Below are positions 8,781 through 17,365 of a stretch of 37,519 bases of DNA, piece by piece; position 1 is the first letter of the stretch, and each line of letters begins with the position of its first letter. Location of the stretch: the NCBI GenBank assembly GCA_020432165.1, contig JAGQGU010000020.1:1-37519 (forward strand), given 5' to 3'. Made by a program: the position numbers and the translations under genes. Source of the stretch: Thermomicrobiales bacterium. GTDB lineage: Bacteria; Chloroflexota; Chloroflexia; Thermomicrobiales; UBA6265. The notes beneath the pieces were generated by a model. That model was not told the DNA's origin and made no database searches. It saw only the letters and a list, made by a program, of their open reading frames with translations.

Positions 8781-9261
8781 CAACGCCAACCACGATCACG
8801 GCAAGGGCCAGCACGCGTGCAAAGAAATCGATGGATCCGCTGGTTTTACCACGTAAAACTTTGGGCAGTAGCCACCAGATGCGCTGACTGAAGGGAAGCC
8901 ACAACCGCACGCCCGCATGCGTGCAGGCATCGGCGAGGATATGGCTGAGATAGCCGAATCCGAATGCGGCGCTCCATGCCTGTATCTCGCCGTCCGATAG
9001 TTCGGGCCAGGAAAAACTCTGCGCAACAAGGCGAACCACGAGCCAAAACCCGATTGTCGCCAATGCTGCGGCAAGCAGGCTGTGGCTGAAACCACGATGC
9101 TTGAGATGACGGTGATAGTCCGATCGGAGATCCAGCCAATCCGGAAAGCCGCCGCCAACCATTCCCCACCAGACCGCACCGAAGGCGATACCCGGAGAAA
9201 GTGGAGCGGCGATGGTTACTCCCACCGCCGCTCCTAACATGATATGCGTGACACGCTTCAT
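8758..9261 (-). CDS. YdjM/DUF457-like membrane protein (predicted metal-dependent hydrolase)
   Basis: A 167-residue integral membrane protein of the YdjM-like family, often annotated as an inner-membrane metal-dependent hydrolase. The conserved pieces are GGGFPDWLD near residue 37, HRGFSHSLL around residue 55 and GYLSHILADACTHAG around residue 103. The histidines and aspartates in these segments are the presumed metal ligands. Three to four transmembrane segments are evident. It starts 15 bases after the helicase stop codon, so the two are probably co-transcribed, but no functional link is known to me. Its 3' end overlaps the PAP2 gene tail to tail. Confidence 0.85.
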   Translation of the reverse strand: MKRVTHIMLGAAVGVTIAAPLSPGIAFGAVWWGMVGGGFPDWLDLRSDYHRHLKHRGFSHSLLAAALATIGFWLVVRLVAQSFSWPELSDGEIQAWSAAFGFGYLSHILADACTHAGVRLWLPFSQRIWWLLPKVLRGKTSGSIDFFARVLALAVIVVGVVTYLPRM

Positions 9262-9276
9262 GCTATGAAATTCTGC

Positions 9277-11229
9277 TTACCAGCGATCGCGTCGCGGGCG
9301 ATGCTCGCCGCCTTCGCGGCGGGGTCCGTTACCGAAGCTCGGGCGATTGCCATAGCCACGGCGCTCACCACCCTCGCGGCGAGGACCACGATTGTAGCTA
9401 CGCTCACTGCGCTCGGCGGCGACACCCTGGGCGAACTCGACATTCACCGAACGGCCCTTGATGCTGGCGTTGTTCAGCACTTCCATCACGCGGGCAGCAT
9501 CGCCGCTCGGTACATCCACAAAGCTGTACGTATCGTGGATATCAATCGCACCGATCGAGCGGCCCGGGATGTTGGCCTCGTTGGCGATGGCGCCAACGAA
9601 GTCCTGCGGGCGCACACGCATGGTGTGACCGATGTTGATGAAGAGGCGGGTCATGCCAGCCTCGCTGCTCTGGCCGCGTCCACCACCACGGGGGGCTTCG
9701 CCATAGGGGCGATCGCCGCGCTGTGGTCGCTCGGTCTGCTGGCGCTCACGCTGCACCTTGCCACCGAAGTTGGCAAGATCATCGTAGCCAGTGGTGTCCA
9801 GTGCGGCCTGGCCAGTCTCCTCGGCATAGAGGTGCAGCAGGGCCGCAGCCAACCTGCTGAGATCGACATCGTCGGCAAGATCGCTAATCGGGCCAAGATA
9901 AGCCTCGTAGCTGGACTCTTCGTCAACGGCGTTGCGCATCAACTGGACCAGCTTCTCGCGGCGACGTGCATTCACATCTTCCTGGCTGGGCAGACGTCGC
10001 GGTTCGATCGTCGCGCGGGTTGTGCGCTCCACCTGGCGCAGCCAGCGGAACTCGCGTGGGCTGACAAGGGTGATTGCCTCACCAGTGCGACCGGCGCGAC
10101 CGGTGCGACCGATGCGGTGCACGTAGGTTTCGTGGCTCTCCGGCACATCGTAGTTAATGACATGGCTGACTTCCGGAATATCGAGGCCACGGGCCGCGAC
10201 ATCGGTGGCGATCAGAATCTGGGCCTGACCGTTACGGAAGCGACGCATCACGCGATCGCGCTGAACCTGGCTGAGATCGCCATGCAGCGTCTCTACCGGC
10301 AGTCCACGCTGCAGCAGTGCTTCGCCGAGCTCATCGACATTGCGCTTGGTGCGGCAGAAGATCATGGCACTGGTCGGATTCTCGGCCTCGAGAATGCGGG
10401 TGAGGGCCTCTACCTTCTTGCCACGCGGGAATTCGTAGCTGGTCTGGTTGATCTCAGCTACCGTCATCTGCTTGCCACGCACGGAAATGTGCTTCGGGCT
10501 ACGCAGGTAACGATTCGCGAGATCGGCAATGCGGCTGGGCATGGTGGCGCTGAAGAGTGCGGTCTGGCGCTCCTCCGGCACGGAGGCGAGAATCGTCTCG
10601 ATGTCGTCCACAAAGCCCATATCCAGCATTTCATCGGCTTCATCGAGCACGAAGAAACGCAGATCGTCGAAGCGCAGGGTGCCGCGACGCATGTGATCCA
10701 TGACGCGACCGGGGGTGCCGACCACGATATGAACACCACGCTCGAGACCACGGAACTGACGCTCGTAGGCCTGTCCGCCGTAGATGGCGAGAGTTTGGAT
10801 ACCCTTGTGCTTGCCGTAGTTGTGCAGGGCATCGCTCACCTGAATCGCGAGCTCGCGAGTCGGGGTGAGGATAAGTGCCTGGATGCGACGATCGCGACCA
10901 TCAATCATGTCGATGATCGGCAGACCGAAGGCAGCGGTCTTACCGGAACCAGTCTGGGCCTGACCGATGATGTCCTCGCCGTTCAGGAGCGCGGGAATCG
11001 CGGCTTCCTGGATCGGCGTGGGCTTCTTGAAGCCAAGCTGACTAATGCTTTCCAGCAAAACGGTACTGAGACCGAGATCGGCAAACGTTGTGCCGACTTC
11101 CTCGTTGTTCGAATGCGTCTCGTCGACACGCACCGGTGCGATCTCGTGCTCTTCTTCGATTTCTGGCTCCATCACAGCGGTGCCGTGATCGGTATTCCAG
11201 TGGTACATAGGTGAAAATACTTTGAACAT
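9277..11229 (-). CDS. deaD: DEAD-box ATP-dependent RNA helicase (DeaD/CsdA-like)
   Basis: A 650-residue RNA helicase that unwinds structured RNA, typically in ribosome assembly, mRNA decay or cold adaptation. Motifs in order: Q motif GFKKPTPIQ (66-74), Walker A AQTGSGKT (91-98), PTRELA, TPGR, DEAD, SAT, then in the second RecA domain ARGLD and HRIGRTGR. A DbpA-type RNA-binding domain follows (starting TRLFINIGHTMRVRP) and the protein ends in an RG-rich basic tail (RGPRREGGERRGYGN). An acidic N-terminal extension of about 45 residues precedes the core. The ATG at 11229 has GGAG about 11 bases upstream; ATG 11172 is an alternative. It sits upstream of the YdjM-like gene in one unit. Confidence 0.95.
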   Translation of the reverse strand: MFKVFSPMYHWNTDHGTAVMEPEIEEEHEIAPVRVDETHSNNEEVGTTFADLGLSTVLLESISQLGFKKPTPIQEAAIPALLNGEDIIGQAQTGSGKTAAFGLPIIDMIDGRDRRIQALILTPTRELAIQVSDALHNYGKHKGIQTLAIYGGQAYERQFRGLERGVHIVVGTPGRVMDHMRRGTLRFDDLRFFVLDEADEMLDMGFVDDIETILASVPEERQTALFSATMPSRIADLANRYLRSPKHISVRGKQMTVAEINQTSYEFPRGKKVEALTRILEAENPTSAMIFCRTKRNVDELGEALLQRGLPVETLHGDLSQVQRDRVMRRFRNGQAQILIATDVAARGLDIPEVSHVINYDVPESHETYVHRIGRTGRAGRTGEAITLVSPREFRWLRQVERTTRATIEPRRLPSQEDVNARRREKLVQLMRNAVDEESSYEAYLGPISDLADDVDLSRLAAALLHLYAEETGQAALDTTGYDDLANFGGKVQRERQQTERPQRGDRPYGEAPRGGGRGQSSEAGMTRLFINIGHTMRVRPQDFVGAIANEANIPGRSIGAIDIHDTYSFVDVPSGDAARVMEVLNNASIKGRSVNVEFAQGVAAERSERSYNRGPRREGGERRGYGNRPSFGNGPRREGGEHRPRRDRW

Positions 11230-11653
11230 GCGTGTTCACACTCCAATGGCACGGTGCTCAACAATGCGCACCGCGAGAACCGATTCAACCGATGAATCGG
11301 CAAAACGTATCTGGTTGTGTGTGGCATGAACAGTCCGAAGCGGAGAGGTGCATTCGGGAGAAACCGCAGAGTAATGAACTCCGATGGATGCCACACGTTG
11401 CCTGTGTCACTTGGTGTGATCCGAAGGCCGCGTGGATACCCATCCAACCACGAAGCCCATCGCGGCATATCGCCGCTACCCAACATCTGCGCGGGGTCAG
11501 GCGGATCAGCGGAAGCCGATCTCTTACTGCCTACCCATTTCTCGCTGATCTAGCAATGGAACCAGCGTAACCCATGCAGGAAGGAGCACAACAGAGGAAC
11601 GCCCTCTGGTGACGAAGGAAACTATAGCACGTTCACTTACGAAATGGTAGTGA
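11230..11653 (-). promoter_or_regulatory. Long untranslated region upstream of the helicase
   Basis: There is no credible gene in these 424 bases. A perfect 8-bp hairpin with a five-base loop (CCGATTCA at 11280-11287, TGAATCGG at 11293-11300) lies about 50 bases before the helicase start. That fits a structured leader of the kind seen for cold-induced helicases, though this is inference. Near the other end CAGAGG/CCTCTG (11593-11609), followed by TTGTG on the minus strand, may be a weak terminator for the Wzz-like gene. Confidence 0.45.
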
Positions 11654-12820
11654 CTATCGACGCGAAACGAGCACCGTGCCAATCGGAGATGCATCGACAA
11701 GGGCGAAGATATCCGCGAGTTCCGCCAATTCGGAGACCCTGGTACTGTTGACCGCGGCGATGACGACGGCGACGTCACCCGCAGCAAGTTTGCGAAGCTC
11801 GTCCGCATTGTTGAGAACGCCGTTCGCAGCCACGGCCTCTGCGTCCTGATCGATCAACTGACGCTGCAGTTCATCCACAAAAGGATGCTGCGTTGCTGAT
11901 ACCACAGCTATCCGCTTCCCACTCGCAGCACCGAGAATCTTCGCGATGAGGACGGCGTTATCCGCTTTGCCGGATACTGAGGTGCCCAAAAGCGGTGCTG
12001 TGACGATCTGATCACGATCTCGCACCACACTATCGGTGAGAGAAACCCAGAGGAGCCAGGCAGCGCCAAGGAGCACCCCCACAAACGCCCCAACCAACGC
12101 CAGCAAGACAGGGCTCACCGATCGCGCCCCGGCAGGAGCGGTCGCATAGTCCGTCACCACAACCGGAATCGACATGGTATTGAGCTGGGTCGTGAGTTCG
12201 CGAATGGAGTTGTCCAGATCGGCAAGCGTTTGGCTCGATTCCAGGCGATCACGCTTGAGTCCATTGATCTCCGCTTGCACCTGAGAGTCCTCCGAGTCCT
12301 CATCCAGGTTCGCCAATCGGGTATCGATTACCACAATCTGGTTGCGCAAGGTATCTGCCTGAGACCGAAGACTATCGAGACTCTTCTGAATTTCGCTGGT
12401 GCTTAGCTGCGTCGCGAGCGTGACGAAATTGCGGGTGATGGAGTTGGCGATATCCGCAGCTTCTTCGGGATGATCGGCCGTCACCGCGATATTGATGATC
12501 TGCGTATTGCGTACGATGGTGGTCGTAACCATTGCAGCCAGATCGGCTCGAGAGTAATCGAGATCGAGTTCGAGAATCACCAAATCGAGTACGGGACCCG
12601 ATGTGACCAGATTCTGATAGGTGGTGGCGCGGGCGGTATCCGTCAGAATCTCATCGCCGGAAACCTGCGATGTCACGAGTAAACTGGTGGTAGCGGTGTA
12701 GGTGGTAGAAGCACTGCGGCCATACCCGTATCCCAGCATCCCGAGTACAAGCATCAGCACGATCGGCACCCACCAGTGACGGCGGAGGGCACGCATCAGC
12801 TGAGTTAGTTGGATCTCCAT
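11654..12820 (-). CDS. Wzz-like chain-length determinant / polysaccharide co-polymerase
   Basis: A 388-residue inner-membrane protein that would control polysaccharide chain length alongside a Wzy polymerase. It has an N-terminal transmembrane helix (HWWVPIVLMLVLGMLGYGYG), a mainly helical extracytoplasmic domain with coiled-coil segments (SEIQKSLDSLRSQADTLRNQ), a second transmembrane helix (SPVLLALVGAFVGVLLGAAW) and a cytoplasmic tail of about 120 residues. The tail has the outline of a BY-kinase domain (KRIAVVSATQHPF, then DVAVVIAAVNSTR) but no Walker A GxxGxGKS/T, so it should not bind ATP in the usual way. The ATG at 12820 has AGGTGG just upstream; the GTG at 12838 is possible but has no ribosome-binding site. 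It is divergent from the asparagine-synthase-like gene. Confidence 0.82.
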   Translation of the reverse strand: MEIQLTQLMRALRRHWWVPIVLMLVLGMLGYGYGRSASTTYTATTSLLVTSQVSGDEILTDTARATTYQNLVTSGPVLDLVILELDLDYSRADLAAMVTTTIVRNTQIINIAVTADHPEEAADIANSITRNFVTLATQLSTSEIQKSLDSLRSQADTLRNQIVVIDTRLANLDEDSEDSQVQAEINGLKRDRLESSQTLADLDNSIRELTTQLNTMSIPVVVTDYATAPAGARSVSPVLLALVGAFVGVLLGAAWLLWVSLTDSVVRDRDQIVTAPLLGTSVSGKADNAVLIAKILGAASGKRIAVVSATQHPFVDELQRQLIDQDAEAVAANGVLNNADELRKLAAGDVAVVIAAVNSTRVSELAELADIFALVDASPIGTVLVSRR

Positions 12821-12959
12821 ATACCACCTGGATTGCACAGCGAATGATGTGGCCGATGGGGATCGGCCAATTAGCCCGAATGTACCATAATTAGTCTGGT
12901 GCCGAAGGAAAAGCCTGAGCGCACAGGGCGCCGGATAGCGAAGAACCAGGGAGGTCAGT

Positions 12960-14720
12960 GTGAGAGGGTTTGTCGGTGCGGTGGGCAGGGATTGTGTCGA
13001 TCATCTACGCCAACACGGCGGTGATCCGATGTTAAATCACCTCATAAACGTCACACTCACCAGCATGCCAACCTGCCTCCTGCTCGCATCGATCGACGAC
13101 TGCTCCACAGAATCCGATTGTGCCGCCGCCATCTATGGCGATGTCGCTTTTGCGAAGGCAATTTCATATGCTTCCGCCAACGAGGTGTTGACCCAGTATC
13201 GAGATAGCGGGATCGATGCGCTTGCCAATCTGGATGGAGGGCATGCTGTCGCCATTCTGGACAGCGGTCGGCGGGAGCTCCATCTCTTTCGCGATCAGTG
13301 GAGTCAGGGATCTCTCTACTACGCCCAAGAGCATGGCGGCATCCTCTTCTCCTCTCACCTACCCTTGTTGATTGGTCTTCTCCAAAATTCGCTGGAGCCC
13401 AATCTCCAGGCTGCGCGGCGGTTTTTGCAGGATGGCGTACCGCCGGTCGCGGACGAGACCTATTTCAACAATATTCACCAGCTTCTTCCTGGCCACCTGG
13501 CGACCATCAGTCTCGACGATGCAGCGACCATCAATCTGCGCAGATTCCACGCGCCTATGCCGATCGGGCCTGGAGTTGAGAAGCTCAGCTTCGCAGAAGC
13601 GGCAGTGCAGACGCGAGAGCTACTGACACGCAGTATCGCGCTCAGCTTGTCAGGAGATGCGCAGAAGGGGTTCACCCTTTCGGGTGGCCTCGATTCGAGC
13701 GCGATCGTTGCGTCGGCTCATTACCTCCATCCGGAGCGATCCGCTCGAACCTATAGCTATGTCACCAATGAGCGCGGTATCGATGAAGAACGCTACATGG
13801 ATATCGTGATTCAGCGTATGCAATGCCAGCCGCTCAAAATCCGGTCATCAGCGGACGAGTATCTGGCTACATTGCCCGGTGCCACCAGGGCGGCCGGGAC
13901 ACCTGTCAATGGCACAAGCCATTTCGTGCAGTACTTGCTCTATCGCCAGGCTCATACCGATGGTATGCAGGTGCTTCTAAACGGAGTCAAGGCAGACTCG
14001 GCGCTTGCGGGACATTCCTACTACTTCGTCGATTGGATGGCCGATCTCTGGCAGGAACGACAACTGGTTGAGCTGGCCAGAATCATGGGCACCGCCACCT
14101 GGCAGAGTTCGAATCGGGCCCGCAAGACGTTGGCATTGGAGATTGCGCGACGCTTCCCGGAACGTATTTCCGGCCCCCTCCTGCGACGGCTCCGACCCGC
14201 TGCCCGCACGCACTGGCTGGGGTCGGCAATGCGCGAATATGCATCTGATCAAGAGGTACACCAGGATCTGGCTGTATCGGGTCGGTCACTGCAAAACCAC
14301 CTGCGTATCGGCCTGGAATCGGATAAAGGAGCTCGTTACGCTGAAGCCAATGGCGCGGCATTTGGCATGCTCTCACGCACTCCCTATCTCGCTAACGACC
14401 TAAATCGATTCGTACTGAGCCTGCCCAGCGAGTATCTCATCTCGCGCAACGGCGAGGTCAAGCACCTCTTTCGGGAGAGCATGCGCGGAACGGTGCCCGA
14501 CGAGATCCTTGATCGCCGCGACAAGATTGGATTCGATGCACCCACGGGTCGATGGCTTCAGGAGAAGCCGACCGAGGTGGAAACGTTCCTCAGCCGTGCC
14601 AGGGAGCTTGGCGTCATCGCCGAAAACAGTGACGCCACGACCATTGGTAATGCCAGGGCCGTATCTCGGGTGATTTCCTATGTTGAGTGGATGTCAGCCT
14701 ACGGTATCAGTCTCGACTGA
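12960..14720 (+). CDS. Asparagine-synthase-like enzyme with degenerate glutaminase domain
   Basis: A 586-residue AsnB-like protein. The GTG start at 12960 is set by AGGGAGG at 12948-12954. The N-terminus reads MRGFVGAVG, where family members read MCGIVG: the nucleophilic Cys2 that releases ammonia from glutamine is Arg, so glutaminase activity should be absent. The Ntn fold is still recognisable (LANLDGGHAVAILD, LFRDQWSQGSLYY). The C-terminal half has an intact ATP-pyrophosphatase loop S241-GGLDSS and the late motif RRDKIGFDAPTGRWL. It should adenylate a carboxylate and transfer an amine or free ammonia. Homologs without Cys include beta-lactam synthetases and lasso cyclases. Set among polysaccharide genes it may amidate a uronic acid sugar. 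It overlaps the flippase gene by 27 bases, tail to tail. Confidence 0.85.
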   Translation: MRGFVGAVGRDCVDHLRQHGGDPMLNHLINVTLTSMPTCLLLASIDDCSTESDCAAAIYGDVAFAKAISYASANEVLTQYRDSGIDALANLDGGHAVAILDSGRRELHLFRDQWSQGSLYYAQEHGGILFSSHLPLLIGLLQNSLEPNLQAARRFLQDGVPPVADETYFNNIHQLLPGHLATISLDDAATINLRRFHAPMPIGPGVEKLSFAEAAVQTRELLTRSIALSLSGDAQKGFTLSGGLDSSAIVASAHYLHPERSARTYSYVTNERGIDEERYMDIVIQRMQCQPLKIRSSADEYLATLPGATRAAGTPVNGTSHFVQYLLYRQAHTDGMQVLLNGVKADSALAGHSYYFVDWMADLWQERQLVELARIMGTATWQSSNRARKTLALEIARRFPERISGPLLRRLRPAARTHWLGSAMREYASDQEVHQDLAVSGRSLQNHLRIGLESDKGARYAEANGAAFGMLSRTPYLANDLNRFVLSLPSEYLISRNGEVKHLFRESMRGTVPDEILDRRDKIGFDAPTGRWLQEKPTEVETFLSRARELGVIAENSDATTIGNARAVSRVISYVEWMSAYGISLD

Positions 14721-16004
14721 GCGCTTGCGGCTGGCTCCAATCCTCGTGATCTGCCAGAGCAGCAGGATGTAGACACAGCTCATGGCGGCCTGGGTCCATG
14801 AAACCATAGCAATCGCTTTGACCGCGCTCCAATCCTCGCGGGCAGAGATCGCCATCACAGCCCAAACGGCAACTACACGGGCGATGTTATAGACCAGTTT
14901 CGAGCGCTGACCACCATAAACCAACACACTGCGACTGAGCGGGCTCACGACCAGCAAGGCAGCTGCCCGGGGTGCTATCGCCACCGCATAGGCTCCTGCC
15001 ATGCTCCAGCTGTCACCCAGTGCCCACGTCCAGAGATCGTCCGGGATAAGCGCGACCACAACGACGATGACGGCGCTTACGGCTATAAGCCCGATCGCCA
15101 CTTTCAGGAAGAGTTTGGGAGCCTGGTGAGGTCGACTGCGATCGATTTGCGCCAATCGCTGATGAAAAACATCGGCGACGCTGCCACCGATAAGCGTTGC
15201 TGGCAAAATAAGCAGGCGCGAGATCACCCCATACTGGCCAGCGACAGCAATACCAAACTGGGCTGCGAGTAGTGGCGCGGCAATCTGGGCGCCAAGACTA
15301 TCTACAATCGATCCTGGCGCCGAGTAGAGAGCGTAATCACGATACTTTCGTACCAGACGACCGATTTCGCTCCGCGTCCAGAACTGCGGGAACGCCCGCC
15401 ACTGCAGCCCACAACGGGACCACAATGTGTTGACTCCCACGCCTCTGCCTGCAGCATCGCCAAGCGTCAGCCCCCACCAACCGGTTCCGAGCAAACCCAA
15501 CACCACCTGCGCAACGGAACGCACCAGACTCTGGCGCACACTGACCTCGGAGAGCACCCTGTAGGAGCCATGCCGCAGGACGACATAGCGCACGACGAAG
15601 AATGCCTCCGCCACAAGCATGGACAAACCGATGCTAATCACCGAGGCAGTCGGAAGTGCGCCCAGCCCCAGGATGTCCCAGTGGATACATGCCAGTGCCA
15701 GCAAGCTGATCGGAATAGTGAGCACGGCGAGACTAAGAAAACAGAGCGATGTGAGCGGTAGCACGTCATTCTCGTCGGCGGAAACGAGCGCATACCCAAA
15801 TCCCAACGACAGCGCGCCGGTGAAGACGATCACGAATGAGGAATAGAGCGTGAGCACGCCGAGATCATCCGTCGAATAGATTCTCGTGAGAATCGGGGTG
15901 AGCGCGATCGGGATGAGCTGAGCGATGGCAGTACCAAACGCCAACAGGAAGGTCGCACGGAAGAACGACGACTGCTTCGCTCGCAGCAGCAGGCTACGCA
16001 TCAT
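14694..16004 (-). CDS. wzx: Wzx-like polysaccharide repeat-unit flippase
   Basis: A roughly 436-residue polytopic membrane protein of the MOP/RfbX type, with 12 or more hydrophobic segments. It would flip undecaprenyl-linked repeat units across the membrane. The opening KQSSFFRATFLLAFGTAIAQ and LTPILTRIYSTDDLGVLTLY are typical of O-antigen flippases: a helix followed by a conserved R-(I/L)-Y/F-xxxxLG. The ATG at 16004 overlaps the end of the preceding polymerase gene by 11 bases, suggesting translational coupling; an ATG at 16034 would overlap further. It is the last gene of the polysaccharide operon. Confidence 0.88.
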   Translation of the reverse strand: MMRSLLLRAKQSSFFRATFLLAFGTAIAQLIPIALTPILTRIYSTDDLGVLTLYSSFVIVFTGALSLGFGYALVSADENDVLPLTSLCFLSLAVLTIPISLLALACIHWDILGLGALPTASVISIGLSMLVAEAFFVVRYVVLRHGSYRVLSEVSVRQSLVRSVAQVVLGLLGTGWWGLTLGDAAGRGVGVNTLWSRCGLQWRAFPQFWTRSEIGRLVRKYRDYALYSAPGSIVDSLGAQIAAPLLAAQFGIAVAGQYGVISRLLILPATLIGGSVADVFHQRLAQIDRSRPHQAPKLFLKVAIGLIAVSAVIVVVVALIPDDLWTWALGDSWSMAGAYAVAIAPRAAALLVVSPLSRSVLVYGGQRSKLVYNIARVVAVWAVMAISAREDWSAVKAIAMVSWTQAAMSCVYILLLWQITRIGASRKRSVETDTVG

Positions 16005-17358
16005 GATTCCGTGCCAAACGGGTATCATCGGCACCCGGCAACGCCCAGACCATGATGATAGAGATCAGCAATCCATGCGTAAGCAATGTGATTGGTAATG
16101 CCGAGTTGACGAGTCCGAACAATACCACCACAAAGATGGGCGTGGCGATCATCAAGTTGCGAGAAATGGCGATCGAATCGATCGTCCACAGGATCACGAC
16201 GGCCAGTATCGTTGCCAGAATCACACCCTGATAGCCAATGGCAGAATATGCGTCAGCCCAGAAGTTGGCATTGGCGGCAACCGTACTGCGACCAAAATAG
16301 ACTTCGCCGATGGTACGGGGCGTGGTGAGATCCATTGGCGGGGTCGCCAGGAATGCGCTGAGGGGTCCGAATCGCCCTGTGAATCCGTGGGCGGTGAAGT
16401 ACTCATGATAGTAACCGGTGAGCAAGCCGGGCATCATCAGCATGCGTCGCACCAGAATCGAGATCAGATTGATCGATCCGGTCAGCCAGTAGACGGCTGA
16501 ACAAAAGACGATCACCGAAAGCGCGCCGCTCACCATCAGCACGCTACGGAATCGCGGTGGAAAGGTGAGGGCAACATAGACCGCAAGCACCAGGGCAGTG
16601 GTGCCGAAGTAACTCTTGTGGCCAGCCATCGCGTACATCAGGAAGATAATGCCCACGCCTGCCGCAAAGATAATCCACTTGCGGCGGGCTGCACCGATAA
16701 GGATCAGGAGCGGATTGATTACTGCGGTTTGCCATTTCACCAGATAGAGAAATGGTCCCGATCCGGCAATCGCTGCCGAGAAGGCAGCTCGCTGCTGATA
16801 CGGATTCAGCAACGATGGTACCGATGTCGGCAGACCAACATTGGCGATCAACCAGAGCAGGATCAAGCCCGAGTAGGCAAAAAGAAAGATCACAAAGAGC
16901 TTGAACGACCACTTCGGTTCCGGCAAACGCACGACTGGCAAGAGATTCACGCCACAGAGCGCCATCATGGCGAAGAAAAGCACTGCCTGCATGGGGACAT
17001 AGGCATAGACGTAGTGCGAGGTGAAGGGCGGCATAAGGATAGCCGGCACCCAGACCGCCAGATAGATCAGCCAGGTAAAGAAGGCACTCGGTTTATGCAG
17101 CTGGATCGGCAAGCACCATGATGCGATGAAGACCAATCCCCACATCCAAACCAAGATTCTCACATCATGAACAGCGTGGTAGCCGAACCCCAGATAGGTA
17201 AAGAGTGGAGCGATGATGTACTTGAGGCTGAGGACGAGGGCGATACCGTAGAGATTCGCCAGGGTGACCAGGAGCAGACGATAGTGCGGCAGAAAGGTAA
17301 ACCGGCTGTGGTCTCCTCGCGCGATCGTCATGGTGGGTGCGGCGGTGACGCTCGCCAT
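15994..17358 (-). CDS. wzy: Wzy-like oligosaccharide repeat-unit polymerase
   Basis: A 454-residue protein with about 12 transmembrane segments, no catalytic soluble domain, and one long extracytoplasmic loop (around residues 320-380) containing RTIGEVYFGRSTVAANANFW and ADAYSAIGYQG. This layout and the ADAY-x-xxGYxG element are typical of O-antigen/EPS polymerases, which join lipid-linked repeat units outside the membrane. Families of Wzy are very divergent, so the assignment rests on topology, the loop motif and position between a glycosyltransferase and the flippase. An O-antigen ligase-like protein is the main alternative. The gene begins 7 bases after the glycosyltransferase. Confidence 0.78.
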   Translation of the reverse strand: MASVTAAPTMTIARGDHSRFTFLPHYRLLLVTLANLYGIALVLSLKYIIAPLFTYLGFGYHAVHDVRILVWMWGLVFIASWCLPIQLHKPSAFFTWLIYLAVWVPAILMPPFTSHYVYAYVPMQAVLFFAMMALCGVNLLPVVRLPEPKWSFKLFVIFLFAYSGLILLWLIANVGLPTSVPSLLNPYQQRAAFSAAIAGSGPFLYLVKWQTAVINPLLILIGAARRKWIIFAAGVGIIFLMYAMAGHKSYFGTTALVLAVYVALTFPPRFRSVLMVSGALSVIVFCSAVYWLTGSINLISILVRRMLMMPGLLTGYYHEYFTAHGFTGRFGPLSAFLATPPMDLTTPRTIGEVYFGRSTVAANANFWADAYSAIGYQGVILATILAVVILWTIDSIAISRNLMIATPIFVVVLFGLVNSALPITLLTHGLLISIIMVWALPGADDTRLARNHDA

Positions 17359-17365
17359 ACTCGTC

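Noticed and set aside
12960-14720. Lasso-peptide cluster suggested by the Cys-less asparagine-synthase-like gene
   Set aside because: No short precursor, leader-binding (RRE) protein, transglutaminase-like protease or dedicated exporter is found within reach; the neighbours are all polysaccharide genes.
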